A stretch of 64,000 nucleotides of DNA from Agriotes lineatus. Lineage: Eukaryota; Arthropoda; Insecta; Coleoptera; Elateridae. Below the pieces are notes generated by a model. It saw only the letters and a program-made list of their open reading frames with translations. It searched no databases and was not told where the DNA came from. The stretch is from the NCBI GenBank assembly GCA_940337035.1, contig CALNHX010001054.1, forward strand, positions 1 through 64,000. The letters run 5' to 3'. Below, in pieces: positions 45,448-57,648 of this stretch. Numbering within the stretch: the first letter of the stretch is position 1; each line of letters opens with the position of its first letter. Position numbers and translations under genes: made by a program.

Positions 45448-48302
45448 ATGTCTGAGATAGCATTATTTTATCAAAACTGTAGAAGTATTAAGAACAAATT
45501 GCAAGATTTCTTCATTAGTACTGCTGAAGGTCATTATGATATTATATGTATTACAGAAACTTGGTTGACCAATAATATTAAAAATGCTGAAATTTTAGAT
45601 TTGAATATTTATAATATAGCTAGGTGTGACCGGAATTTTGAATTGACAGGTAAAGCAAGAGGTGGAGGTGTATTAATAGCATTACGAAAGCCGTTTAAAA
45701 TTTTAAAAATTGAAAAACAATGTAGAACGTATGATTCTATATTGGTAGAAGCAAGAATAAACAAATCAAAGTTCATTTTTGCAACCGTGTATATGCCGCC
45801 CAACTCAGGACCTAATGATTACAAAGAATACTTCGAATTTATTGCTAAATACATTAAAGACGATAATAGTAATATATTTATCTCCGGAGACTTTAACTTG
45901 GGAGATATCTGGCAAAAAGATTTAAATCATTTCAATATATCTGCATTTAATGAGTCTTACAAACAATTTGTCGAAGGGATGAATGCATCTTCTCTCGAAT
46001 TATGCAATGGCATAAAGAATCATAATAATAAAATATTAGATCAATTCTTAACTAATATATACAATGTACCCCACGTTAAAGTGACCAAATGTGATTTTCC
46101 AATCTCACCTGAAGATGCACATCACCCAGCTTTGTCAATTAGTATAAATTTAAAAACTAAAATCAAAACTAAACATGCCGATACTAATTTTATGCATTAT
46201 AACTTTAAACGCGGTAATTTCGAACTATTCACTGAACTTGTTCGCGCAGCTGATTGGACATCTGTATTATCTCAAAATAATATAAATACCGCATTGCAAG
46301 AATTTTACAATATCTTCTATTCTATAATGGACACTGCAGTACCTAAAGTAAAATACAGTTCAGCTCATTTTCCCGTTTGGTTTACTAACGAAATTAGAAA
46401 CTGCTTCAAAGAAAAGACTAAATTAAAAAAAGTAAGACATCTTTCTACTGATCACTACAATCGTTTTTCAGATATTCGGAGAAAATTAAAAAAACTTATA
46501 AGAGATGCACACACTAACTACATAAATAATATCGAACAGTCCTTATACCATGATCCTAACCAATTTTGGTCTTACATAAAAGAAAAACAGACGAACGATT
46601 CACATGTTGCAATGAAAATGAATGGTCACGAAATAGAAACGGATAGAATTGCCGATAATTTTGCTATTTTCTTTCAATCTGTCTATAATGAAACCCCAGC
46701 GGCGTGTACCGTTCAATTTGATGATGTCGTGCATACGAGTGATTTGTTGAATATTGAAGCGATTACGCAGCTTGATTATGAACGAGCTATTAAAAAGCTC
46801 AAGCCAAAGAAATCAGCTGGAATAGACAAAATACCACCCTATGCTATAAAGGCTTATGCAGATTGGCTTAAAGAACCTCTACTTCATATTTTTAACTTGT
46901 GTCTGCAAACAGGTTCATTTCCTGAATGTTGGAAAACTGTCTTAGTAACACCAATCTTCAAATCTGGTGATAGATCAAGTGTGGAAAACTATAGACCCAT
47001 AGCACTTTTACCTGCTGTCGCTAAAGTATTCGAACAAATCATATACGATAAAGTGTGGAATCATATAAACCCCTATATTAACGATTGCCAACATGGTTTC
47101 GTTTAAAAAAATCCGTTAATACAAATTTGACAAATTTTGTTCATGGCGTTAAGACTAATCTAGAAAATAAATTTCAAACCGATGTAATATATACTGACTT
47201 TGCAAAAGCCTTTGATCGAGTCGATCACGACATCTTACTTCAGAAATTGTACCGTAATGGACTTACCTCAAATACTTTAAGACTATTTATATCATACCTG
47301 CAAAATAGGCACTTTGTTGTAAAGCATGATGGAAATACATCTGGTAAATTTAAAGCAAACTCAGGAGTTCCACAAGGCTCAAATCTGGGGCCATTGTTAT
47401 TTTTAATATTTATAAATGATTTGCCAGATTGTATTCGAAATTCAAAGTGCCTATTATTCGCAGATGATATGAAGTTATATAAAAAAATAGAAACTATTAA
47501 TGATTGTTGTAGATTACAGGCAGATATAAATAGTATCTACGAATGGAGTTTAATTAATAAATTACATTTTAATATATCGAAATGTCATAAAATGGTCATA
47601 ACAACTAAACAGAATAAAATACTATTTAATTATCAAATGAACAGCGTCAATTTGACAAAAATCGAAATTGTTAAAGATTTGGGAGTTGAATATGATTCCA
47701 AGTTAAGATTTGATTCTCATGTTGAACGGGTTTGTGGAGAGGCATCACGCAGCTTGGGTTTTATTATTAGACAAACGAAAAATTTTAAACAAATAAAATC
47801 AATACAAATTTTATACTATACTTTTGTACGGCCGAAACTCGAATACGCATCCATTGTCTGGTATCCTCAAACTTTTCATCATAAAATACAAATAGAAAAG
47901 GTTCAAAATAGATTCTTAAGGTATTTATATTTCAAAAAATACAAATCCTATCCAAATTACGTAACTACCAGAACGATAGAGCTCCGTAGGACATTTGAAA
48001 CTTGGAGTTTGGAAAATCGCAGACAATTTAGTGTGTTAATGTTTGGTTATAAATTATTAAACAATATGATTTATGATTCTAAACTTCTTGCTTTGCTAAA
48101 TTTCAAAATCCCTACTAGACCCTTACGACCGTCAGCAATTTTTGCTGTACATTCACAACCTTTTAAGTGTAATTCTCCTATAACAGTATTTTTGCAGCTT
48201 GCCAACCAAGTTATGTCGGTTACCGATTTAGATTTTGCTATGAATCTTTGCAACTTTACCAAATTATTAAACCAGCATTTTAATATAGTAAGTTGTTCTT
48301 AA
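45448..48302 (+). pseudogene. LINE ORF2: endonuclease and reverse transcriptase, one frameshift
   Basis: The N-terminal endonuclease runs over residues 1-230, with FYQNCRSIKNK, ITETWL, ATVYMPPNSG, SGDFNL and a histidine-containing SPEDAHHPALSI. The reverse transcriptase starts at KKSAGIDKIPPYAIK, followed by NYRPIALLP and then, after a frameshift, FAKAFDRVDHDILL, SGVPQGSNLGPLLF and LLFADDMKLY (FADD). The C-terminus is ASIVWYPQT, then a run of about 110 residues to the stop at 48302. The frameshift is at about 47104 in GTTTAAAAAAATCC: the first frame ends at 47106 and the second takes over. Apart from that single indel it is almost intact, so it is a recent arrival. Confidence 0.88.
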
Positions 48303-48536
48303 AATATATAGATCAATCTTCATGGCTGCCTTCTCAGGCATTTAATTTGTCGCATTTGATATTCTGTTGTTAGGATGTATATTGTGTATATATATATATA
48401 TATATGTGTATATTTATATGTATATTTCCTTGCATTTTTATATTGCTACTGTTTTTATATTTTTTTTGGTACATTCCCTTGTAATGAGGCAACGCCTGTT
48501 TGGGAATAAAATAAAATAAAATAAAATAAAATAACA

Positions 48537-50091
48537 TGGCTAACATTAGCAAACATAGGTACAGATCTCAAAAACAGTCATTAGTGGTATCAATAGGATA
48601 TGTCATGAAATTTAACTAAGGTACCTGCGGTATATATGGCCCAGCGGGTAATATAGCCCGAAGTCTAGATTGAACACATTATGCCATCTATCGACAAGCT
48701 GTCAAATTTAAATAGTTACTTACCATGTCACATAACTGCCCCAACAATTTCCCGCCATACCCGCCCACTCGTTTGTATGTAGCAGCCTGCTCAGTTTTAA
48801 GTACGCTGATGAGGAGTGATTTTGTAATTTTCCTGATTATTTCTACATCGTTTCTACACCACATCAAAATTACCAAGGGCTTCGTGTCCCATAAGAAGTA
48901 TTGGTCAATTGGTAGGGTATTTGTGCATGCAGTAATGAATGGGTTCTACAAAGGGGTACCCCCGCTGGAAGCCACCCTTTTGTTAGGTTAGCATTTCGGT
49001 AAATATGGCCCGTTTTATTGGCAGGTTATATGGCCCACGGGCTAACCAACAAAACGCTATTGGAAAGTCTTCCTCTGACAAAATCGTGGAGGAATATTGG
49101 TTTTGCTCAGCTTGTGAGCAGGAGGAGCAACTGGACATGAGGTAATCCGAAAATGTAAATGTTGGTACCATGAGGTATGTGTTGGTCTTACAACTGACGA
49201 GGACTAAGCCTTCAAATGTTGTTAATTATACCACACTGAATGTCACTTTATGTTTTATATGTGTATTTACTTATCAACTTTGCTTTACAAAAATATACAC
49301 TCCATATTTTACATTTTACTTGCATTTTAGCCTATGGGCCGTATAACCCGACTAGGTGGATAATATGGCCCAAATGCATTGTTTCAGTTTCCTATTTATA
49401 TTTCGTATAATTTTGATTTTGAATGAATAAAACTTATTTGTATAATAGATTAATGTTTACTCTTCAATTTGACATAAAATCCATTCACATAAATAATATG
49501 GCCTACAGGTGACAAGCAATTTGGCCTTAGGTGGGCCATATATGCCGCAGGTACCTTACTTGGGAGTGAATATCTCAACTGATAGAAATCTAACACAAGA
49601 AGTAAACGCTTAAACAAACAAGTCGGCAGTTCTAACGGGATGCTTGAAGGATATAGCAGTGAGTAACAAATATATGAGAGTCGAAGATATGGTCAAAAAA
49701 TATATGATATATGTTCGACCAATAATGACCTATGCTATAGAAACAGGAGCAGATGCTGTTGTTATTAAAAAGATCCTTGCAAACCACTGAAATGAAGATA
49801 CATGGGAACATTACAGGAAATACCTAAGAGACCGAATTAGAAACGACCGTATTAGACAAATCTGTATCACCCAGGATGTGGTAAGATGGTCCCGGCAGTG
49901 CCGAAGAAAATTGGATATTACACGAATGGCAGATGACAGGCTAGTTAAAATAGCACGAGACCAAAAACCAAGAACACTGAGATCGTAGAATGACCGAAAA
50001 AGCGCTGGAAAGATAACCGGAACTCAGTTTCTCAAGATAATTGAAATGTCGGAATCAACAGGTCAATGACCTAAATAAAAAAGAAGAAGAA
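48537..50091 (+). pseudogene. RTE-type LINE, reverse transcriptase C-terminal half
   Basis: Text before the pogo-like insertion reads ISKHRYRSQKQS..VMKFN and continues after it as YLGVNISTDRN at about 49558. Further blocks are NKSAVLTGCLKDIAV, VRPIMTYAIETGA (about 49711), TTEMK and DRIRNDRIRQICITQD (about 49831), and MADDRLVKIARDQKP (about 49927). The FxYLGV..RPIMTYAIET order is the RTE-type thumb and C-terminal region. An AAGAAGAAGAAG tail at 50079-50091 ends it. It may belong with the endonuclease remnant at 43.1-44.4 kb; the palm domain between them is missing. Confidence 0.78.
48620..49556. mobile_element. pogo-like TIR element with PHD-finger remnant
   Basis: The ends are AGGTACCTGCGGTATATATG and, inverted, AGGTACCTGCGGCATATATG. 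TA flanks both sides. Removing the element and one TA restores KFNYLGV in the host RTE frame, which fixes the boundaries within one or two bases. Inside (about 49020-49230, plus strand) a zinc-finger-like run is readable in two frames: EEYWFCSACEQEEQLDMR, then IRKCKCWYHEVCVGLTTDED. This C-x2-C..WYHExCVGL pattern is the C-terminal PHD-like finger of pogo/Tigger-type transposases in insects. The catalytic domain is gone. Confidence 0.75.
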
Positions 50092-50499
50092 GATGTCTAT
50101 AAAGAAATAATCTGATAATAGATATTATATGTAAGTTAAATACAAAAAATCTTCAACTTACGACTTTGCGTTAGGAGTATTATGCTTACATAGAAATTTG
50201 AATACAAATTCAAGTGATTCAATTATTAAGTATTATATAATAATAGTTATTTATGGTATAAGTGTATTACCTATATTACAAATAATTCACAAAAGAAAAC
50301 AGGCCGAGATGGGTCATTTCTCTAGTGAATTATTTGTCATAACACAAACGTGCCATACAAAATTTTATCCAACAACTCAATAAATATCTAAAAAACATAA
50401 ATTTTGTATTGACAATCGTGAAAACTCATAGTGACAAATTGGAAAGTACCGCGAGATCAAATACATTTATAATAGAGCCGCTTGTGATTCATGTTATAC

Positions 50500-50650
50500 G
50501 TTTGGCAGTACTGAAGCGTATTGTCAGTCTATGTCAAATTGGAGGTTAGTAGGTTAAGCTTCGTTTGTTATTTGACACAAATCTCAACCTAAAAATCTCA
50601 AATTTGACAAAGATTGATAGTGTTACCAACAATACAGTAGTGAGTGACCT
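50500..50650. mobile_element. Palindromic MITE (GAGGTTAGCAGGTTA family), copy 1
   Basis: The left arm TTGGCAGTACTGAAGCGTAT, TGTCAGTCTATGTCAAATTG and GAGGTTAGTAGGTTA is mirrored by the right arm AACCTAAAAATCTCAAATTTG and ACAATACAGTAGTG. Related palindromes lie at 37190-37320 and 58245-58733. Confidence 0.65.
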
Positions 50651-50774
50651 GGTTTTTATCTCACTAGTGGGTTATGGTTTAACTCACCAGTGGGTTATGG
50701 ACCACTTTGGAGGTCTAAAATCGATTTAGTAATAGCCTTATAACTAGTTGTGGATAAAATAAGTTAATTTTTAC

Positions 50775-51225
50775 TTGCACATATATATTATTAAGGTTCC
50801 TCCTATTCCCAGTAGTTTTAAGATGAAAAACAATTTTATGAATAAGAGATCCTGGTTTTCTGGCCTGTAAAAATATTAGCGCTTAGTTTTCTTAATGGAT
50901 TTTATTACTATAAATTACCTCTTCAACAATTGACGAACAGACATTGGCTAACATACACATTTGTGCAGCTGCAAAGAACGACTTGGCTCCCATGAAAATA
51001 ACATACAATTTGGGAAGAGAATGAAAAGTGCCTAGTATTACATGTTTGCTGAAGTAGAACAGCGGAACTAGCACAGTAAGAAATGTCTCTATAAAAATAA
51101 ACAGCAACTGTGCAGAATAAGCGACGTTCAATTCTAAGCAAATTCTGCAAAGTTCTTGATGTATCTCTCTTATATTTTCCAAATCCTTTAAAATGAAATT
51201 TTCTTCGATGGCTCTCGTAGAAACC
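50775..51225 (-). CDS. Gustatory receptor GrC, exons 3-4
   Basis: Exon 3 (51225-50919) encodes ENFILKDLENIREIHQELC, then YSAQLLFIFIETFLTVLVPL and ANVCSSIVEE. It is equivalent to GrA and GrB exon 3. The acceptor is tattttag|GG and the exon begins with one base of a split codon. That phase fits a preceding exon ending in two bases, as GrC exon 2 at 59433 does. The donor is GAG|gtaatt. Exon 4 (50864-50775) follows a 54-bp intron: ARKPGSLIHKIVFH and TTGNRRNLNNIYVQ, 30 codons against 21 in GrA and GrB. It ends in phase 0 (CAA|gtaaaa). The final TYxxxxxQF exon was not found. Joining with the 59.4-60.2 kb exons is inferred from phase, strand, order and similar divergence. Confidence 0.78.
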
Positions 51226-51229
51226 CTAA

Positions 51230-54200
51230 AATACAAAATATCATTCAAATATTAACTGAATTTGTTGTGAGTGGATATGCACCATGAACAAGTGCGTATC
51301 ACGTTATATTCATTCATTTGTCCAAAGACTACAGTATAAATTCCAAACCACCCCTTCACCTTCTCATTGATTCCATCTTTGATCATCGACTGCGCAATTT
51401 AAAGAAAAAATGACATCCATGTCTTAGTGAGTCTATTGGATAAGCACGTACTCGAGATTTATTATTAATTTATGTTTGTGTCGATTGTACCTTTTGAACT
51501 GTCACCTAAATTATTTGGGTGGGCTGGAATTGTAAAAAGACTACAATACTCTGAATCAGTTAATTATTCTTTGCATGTATATCTTTTTATGACCACATAT
51601 AGTGAATACGATGGAAAAAGTCACATGAGTTGGTGTAAAAAATTCTTTAATCCTTGTCTTACTAAGTAACATATAATGTAAACAAAGAAGTATAAGTGAC
51701 ACCAATATAAGCTATACATTTTATTATTTAAATGTAATAACAACAAATATTATATTTTAATCCTACTCATGTACTACTTAATTTGACAAAGAACTATTTC
51801 CTTTTATATTCTGTAAGATACATTTAGTAGAGTCTTCGAGATTGGATGTTATTGAACTATTGAACACTCACTGTGTTTATGTCTAATTCGTGGTTTTTTA
51901 AATTACATCTCTGTGATTATTGAACTTACTTAGTCCTTGTGGACGGTGGAGTTTCGATACTATCGGGATGATATACGGGGAAATCAAAAATAAACATGAT
52001 CGCGGAAGTCATTGAAAAGAACAAACTTGCGTAATCTGCAGCATGCTTTTTGATGTCACGGAACAGTCAATTTTTTAAAATTTAAAATTCTCTTTCAACT
52101 ACTTGTTTAACATCCCATTGTTATTTTAATGCTACCTATCAATTTAATGTATAAATTTGATTTAAAGTACATATTTTTGCATAATTATGTAGCTGATGAT
52201 TAGATTGTTAGTAACAGTTAGTTGTAGTTCAAATGTACTTAGTTTTATAAAGTGTAGTGTAAACAGAATTGTTCATGGATTCCCGCAATCAAGTTTATTT
52301 TTCAGCTCCCGGTAGTTTAACTGTTTTAATATAATAATTTAATATCAATGCCACAACGGCTTGCGAAGATTTTTCAAAATAAGGATATAGTAGAGCAGCA
52401 CATATAAGTTTTAATTCCATCAAACATTTTTATCTATATTTGCTCTTAACTTTTAAAATATTCTTCAACATAATTTTTGATAATGTTTGAACTCTATGCA
52501 AGCAGGGTTATTAATTTAGCTGTACAAAATATCTTGAAACTGAATTAGAATTCCAAGTTTTGTTATGCTTAGGTTCTGTTGTTTGACACCTTTGAGTTCC
52601 TAAAAGTTAATATAATAAATGCCGTTCCACATGTGTCTGATAATGAATACCAATCTTTTTTTAAGAGTTCTATTATAATTACAACAATTTATACACACGT
52701 TCTGGCAAAAGTTTCTGGGTCTCTTGTGTCGAGTATTGGGGTTGCTTTGTGATTGTGGTTGGAGTTTGGAGTGAGTGATTGTGAAGGGGTAGACGGCAAT
52801 CTGGTTACTTAGCTGAGACGACTAGTATTGGTGCTTAAGCTTAAGGTAGCATCTTTTTAATAATTGTCTCCGGTATAATTTCTTCTTTCAGTGCTTGTGT
52901 CCTGAAAATGATACCAAACTTTCTGTCGTTTGTTAATATCTACTTCAGTTATCAGAAATTTAAGGTGGTGAAAAACTATCGCATTATTTGTGCGCTACTT
53001 CGTCGTCCTTCACTATTTGATACTACATTTAAATATTAATTTTAAATTTTCATGTCAAGTTTAGCAGCTGCGGCTACATTTTTATATTTAAGGTAGAAAT
53101 ATGTAGATACATGATTTACTTTCTTACTATTCCAAAACACTCCGTTAATTACCACACAATCAAAATATTCTTTTTATATGTAAATATTGGAAGTTTATTT
53201 TTGTAAAGAAATACATAGAAAACATTTTGCAAAAGAAATATTTTATTTTACCGATTGTAAGGAAATGGAGCTGGATATTGGAACAAGAATGAACTCAGAA
53301 AAGGACAGTAGTGATATAACGCTCTATTTTTCACCACCTTGTAGTTTCGGTAACTTTTGGTTAAATCAAGATCCAACGGTATTAAACAGCAATTCAACTC
53401 TGGTCATCTGCCTTCTTAAGATATGCCACGTTTAGTCTCTCTTGCACGTTGTTTGACGTGTTCTTGATTTATCTCAGGCCTTCTTCAATTTGTTCTGTTA
53501 CGATCCAGTGGACTCTTGAGTTATCTTCAAGGTAAGACATAATTATGCTGTTCCTGGTGCGAATGTTATATCGTGGCAAGCCGAAACCACGCTTCTCACT
53601 AGAAATTCAAGCATGTGCGCTTAACTTTGATCTTCAGGAAGATTAGTTGTCATTTTGCTTATATTCATAGTAAATTATTCAAAACAATATAGGACATTTA
53701 ATAATAATAAGATATAAGAAAACGGGTAGTTAAAACAACATCTGTTATTTCTATACTTCAAGCGTTATGAAATATAATTTAATTGTTTTGAGCAGTGTAG
53801 TTTGTTTTCAGCGAACCATTCCTTGTTGATTTATGAAATTTCACTAATTTTAGTTTTATTTCATTGTATTAATTTGGTACCTTTAGCAGCGCTTAACTCA
53901 TTGATAGTAAACGGTTACGATTCTTCTAATATTGTACTTGCACACCTCTAAATTCAACAGTTTTTCGTATATTCGAGTTTATAAATAAAAAACAATTTGA
54001 TCATCGTAAAATTCGTTATTTAAAGATATGACGAACAAACATTGTTAAAATGCTAATTAAAACTTTCGACCTTCGAATACAACAAATATCAAGTTTGAAA
54101 ATTAAAAAAGTACGCATTCTTAGCAAAATTTCTTTCTTTCCAGTAAAATCTATGCAGCAAGGTATCCGGACTCTTAGAAAATGCCAAAACCAGAACAAGA

Positions 54201-54310
54201 AATATTTGAACATTTAATGTAATTTGGAAGTAGGACATTTTTCTATACCTATTCGTTTTTTATTGTTTTTGTCTGATTTAATTTGTTACTAGATTTCATT
54301 TACTACTACT
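51230..54310. other. GrC intron, unassigned part
   Basis: This stretch (51.2-54.3 kb) is A+T-rich and holds only short motif-free open frames. I found no paired ends of a transposon. It lies within the inferred 8.2-kb GrC intron. Confidence 0.4.
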
Positions 54311-54317
54311 TTTCTTG

Positions 54318-54880
54318 TTACTTCCCTCATCTGAAAGACGAAGGAAGTATTGTAATCACGAAAAAATCACCTTCCCAGATTTCTTCAGATCTTCACGTTT
54401 CAGGGTCCCTGTATGTCTGTATGTCTGTCTGTCTGTTGGCGGTATAACTCAAAAAATATTTGTCGGAGAAAAACGATATTTTGCATACACATTATATATA
54501 TATACCTGGAATGAAACCGGTAAAATTTCAGACAAATATATACAGGGCGAGCACCTTAAAAAAATAAAATTTTGTTTATTTTTTATTCAATTTCGTAATG
54601 GATAGAAGTAATCATTTGTACATAGTGCAGGCTTTATTCTTACCAAAAATGGAAGCCAGTAGATACAGAATACATTTTTTACAATACAAAAACGAGAAGT
54701 TGATGCTTTGTGGCGCATGTAGAAATTGCACGGTTCGTTAAAATCCCGGAGAACGTCGTGGCTGTACATGCGTTTCGCATGCCGTTCGCATTCGACCACC
54801 GGTAACTTTTTTTTATTTGAAAATTTATTTAATTTATTAGAAACGTGAAGAAAGTTTTACTCTTAACTTTTAAATTAGGC
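54318..54880 (+). repeat. ACTTCC/CTGT repeat, subfamily B, copy 2
   Basis: It begins TTACTTCCCTCATCTGAAAG and has the AGATTTCTTCAGATCTTCAC block, a short CTGT tract and ATGAAACCGGTAAAATTTCA. At 54720-54795 it has a tRNA-like sequence ending CCGTTCGCATTCGACCACCGG, and the shared tail ATTTGAAAATTTATTTAATT follows. The tRNA-like part differs from that of other copies. Confidence 0.65.
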
Positions 54881-55309
54881 CGGGAGCCGCATAATGCACA
54901 AATCTTTTCGCGAGGCTATCAGTCTGAAAATGGAGGCATTTTATGCATACATCGCATATACAAGCATAGTTTTGAATATTTGTCGATGATCCTTAAACTA
55001 GTGGAAAGCTTATTCGTTCTACATTCAGATGATATCAAATTACTCTCAAAACTACTTTTAACAACTGCTACAGAAATTGTTTAAATAAAGTGTACGAGGA
55101 ATTTGAGGGATAAACTTTAGCATCGACGTATTTTGGAAACGATTACAGATAAGTGTATATATCCTGCATATGACGTGTTTAAAAAGAAATAAATAAATTT
55201 TTAGTGAAAGAATGATCTGCATTGGTTTATTGATGTAAAAATATAATTAATTTTCCATTGTCTGATTTAGGTAGTTGAAACGCACTCGCACACGAAACTT
55301 AAAACATGC

Positions 55310-55590
55310 CCGGCGCCGGCGTGAAGGTTAAGCCTGCTGAAACGGAACGATATCAACAGGTCTTCGTAGCGTTGTTAAAAATTGGTGAACCCGCTTTTTT
55401 CGCAATCGCTAGCGCCGCGGTTCAAATCCCTCCGGTACCGGATTTTTTTTTATTTGAAAATTTATTTAATTTATTAGAAACTTGAAGATATTTTTACTTC
55501 TAACTTAATTTTATTTTTAAAATTATTTAGTGTCACAATGTCGACGAGGAAAGTTCTGAGTAAAGCCATTTACAGATTTTTTTCGTGTTT
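55310..55590 (+). repeat. tRNA-like sequence plus shared tail
   Basis: A B-box-like GGTTCAAATCC is at 55421-55431 followed by a CCGG run and the tail ATTTGAAAATTTATTTAATT..TTAGAAACTTGAAGATATTT. This tail is also found at 17465-17597, where it ends TGTCGACGAG..GTTCTG as it does here. It looks like a truncated copy of the same composite repeat. Confidence 0.6.
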
Positions 55591-55633
55591 CTGTTTCTTG
55601 TGTCAACAATGGTTTTTATTTTCCACCCATGTT

Positions 55634-56190
55634 TTTACTTCCCTCGTCTGAAAGACGAAGGAAGTATTGTAATCACGAAAAAATCACCTTCTGAGATTTT
55701 TTCAGATCTTCAAGGTGCCTAGATGACGAAAAAGAGGTTTTCTTAATTTCGTCTCTCTGTCTTTCTGTCTGTCTGTCAGTCTGTCTGTCTGTCTGTTTGT
55801 CTGTTGGCAGTATAGCTCAAAAACTATTTGTCGGAGAAAGACGATATTTTGCATACATATTCTATATCTACCTCGCATGAAACCGGTACAATTTCATACA
55901 AATATATACAGAGCGAGCACCTTAAAATAATAAAATGTTTATTTTTGTGTTAATTTTGAAATAAAAAGAAGTAATAACTTTAAAATAGGTCAGGCTTTAC
56001 ATTTGCCGAAAATAAGACTCAACCGATACAGGTTAATGTCACAAAAGAGTAAAAACGTTTCAACTGCAGTTACATCCACTGCGGAGATGCGGTTACGATC
56101 GCTATGCAGGTGCGGCGGGTTCAAACCCCGGTGGGTTACGTTTTTTTAAATTTGCAAATTAATCTAATTCGGGCGAGGGAAGTTTGTCGT
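55634..56190 (+). repeat. ACTTCC/CTGT repeat, subfamily B, copy with both ends
   Basis: The copy starts ACTTCCCTCGTCTG (55637) and ends CGAGGGAAGT (56183), a 10-bp inverted terminus. It contains the CTGT tract (55755-55805), AATTTCATACAAATATATAC, and a tRNA-like block at 56070-56145 (GGATGCGG..TACGATCGCT, then GCGGGTTCAAACCCCGG). Of the subfamily B copies this one best shows both boundaries (547 bp). Confidence 0.7.
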
Positions 56191-56700
56191 GTTCTAAGTG
56201 TTTTAATGTGCATTTTAACGGTATTTGTTTTGAGATAAAGAACGTCAAGAAGCTTAAATTGGTTTCTATGTTCAAATGTGAACGGTTGAATTAAAGGGTA
56301 TGAAGTAAGATATCATAAGGAAGGTCATTAAGTAAGCTCTTTTCAAAAATACTAAAACGTACAGGCTTTTGGAATTACCGATATTAAATTCGTAAATTTT
56401 AAGCACCCAATATACAGCATCAATACCCAGAGGAAAAATGATTAACTTTAGATCCACACAACTTGATATGACAATGATTTTCAGTTCGACGCAGAAATTT
56501 AAGTTACCTAACTATTTATACTTTATAGGCTATCATAGAAAGATGTAAATGCGGAGAAAAATTATTGTTTTCAGTGGTACCATAGCGTTTGTTGATAGCA
56601 ATTTATCGCATCTATACATATATAAAAGAAAGTCACAACCCTGACTAATCAACGCAGAGCCGTAACCACTGGCACTACGAACTTGAAATTTGGGTGGAAG
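56191..56700. other. GrC intron, unassigned part
   Basis: No gene or terminal repeat was recognised. Confidence 0.4.
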
Positions 56701-57420
56701 GTTCAATTTGTTACGTAAGGTAGTGCTAAGAAAGGATTTTTTGAAATTCGATCCCTAAAAGGGTGAAAAGGGGTAAAATGTGTTTTCGCGAATTCCTCAA
56801 TATCTTTTACACCCGATAAGATATCGACTTGGTGTATACTTGCAAAGATTTTCAATGCAAATACTTGGAAACGTATTTAAGGATTTTGCCCTAATCAACC
56901 CCTAAAGGTGTAAATATGGATTCGGGGGGAATTAAAGAACCCATCGTATCTCCTATGTTTATTGAGTGAGAACATTCTTTTTCTGGCACATAGATGTATC
57001 TTTAAACTATTTAAAAAGTGGTTTAAGGAATTTTAAAAAAATTACCCCTAAGAGGGTAAAAAAGGGTAAACTGCTTTTTCACGTATTCCTCAATATCTCT
57101 TAGACCTAATAAGATATAGACTTGGTGTGTGCTTGCATAGGTATCCATGCAAATTTCTAAAAACATATTTCAGGATTTTCCCCTAATCAACCCTTAAAGG
57201 TACGAATCTCTATTCGGGGTGAATTATGAAACCCCTTGTATCTCCTGTCTTTGTTGAGTTAGAATATTATTTTTTGGCATATAGATGTGTTTTTCAAATC
57301 TTTAGAAAGAGGTTTTAGGGTTTTTTTACATTTCACCCCTAAATTCTACCCGCGAGGGATGAAAGGGGATAAACTGCGTTTTCACGAATTTTTCAATATC
57401 CTTTATCTAATAGACTTGTC
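56700..57420. repeat. Diverged tandem repeat, ~290-bp period
   Basis: Two full units and one partial unit start near 56730, 57019 and 57310. Each contains CCCTAAAAGGGT..AAAAGGGGTAAA, a CGAATTCCTCAATATCTTTTA-type block, AAGATAT..GACTTGGTGT, TAATCAACCCCTAAAGGT and GCACATAGATGTATC-like text. Unit-to-unit identity is moderate by eye. This is an old satellite-like tract or an internal tandem structure of a dispersed repeat. Confidence 0.75.
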
Positions 57421-57648
57421 TGTCTGGGACGCTGATCCGTCCGGGACGCTGTTTCAGCAGCCAAACCGTATGAGATAGAGAAAAAAGTTATGAAAGTTAT
57501 ATGTTTGGAATGGTCATGTCAGGTCAGGAACCGAATTTCAGTCACGTGATACTTCCGGTTTTCGAGAAATCACAAAAAGACCGTTTTTCAAATAGAACGC
57601 GTATTAAATAAAAACTGTTTCGGCCGCCAAACGTAGCTGCGACCCTCT

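Larger units (their letters stand above)
44401..48535 (+). mobile_element. CR1/jockey-like LINE, nearly full length
   Basis: The element holds two ORFs in order (44512-45193 and 45448-48302), a ~200-bp 3' UTR, and an (AATAAA)n-like tail at 48505-48533. Non-LTR elements of the CR1/jockey group have this layout, with no RNase H after the reverse transcriptase. The left end is only approximate. It sits between two halves of RTE-type sequence, so it appears to have inserted into or next to that older element. TSDs were not identified. Confidence 0.8.

Noticed and set aside
53187..53435. 82-codon open frame as an additional gene
   Set aside because: It has no recognisable motif, no splice or promoter context, and lies in the GrC intron.
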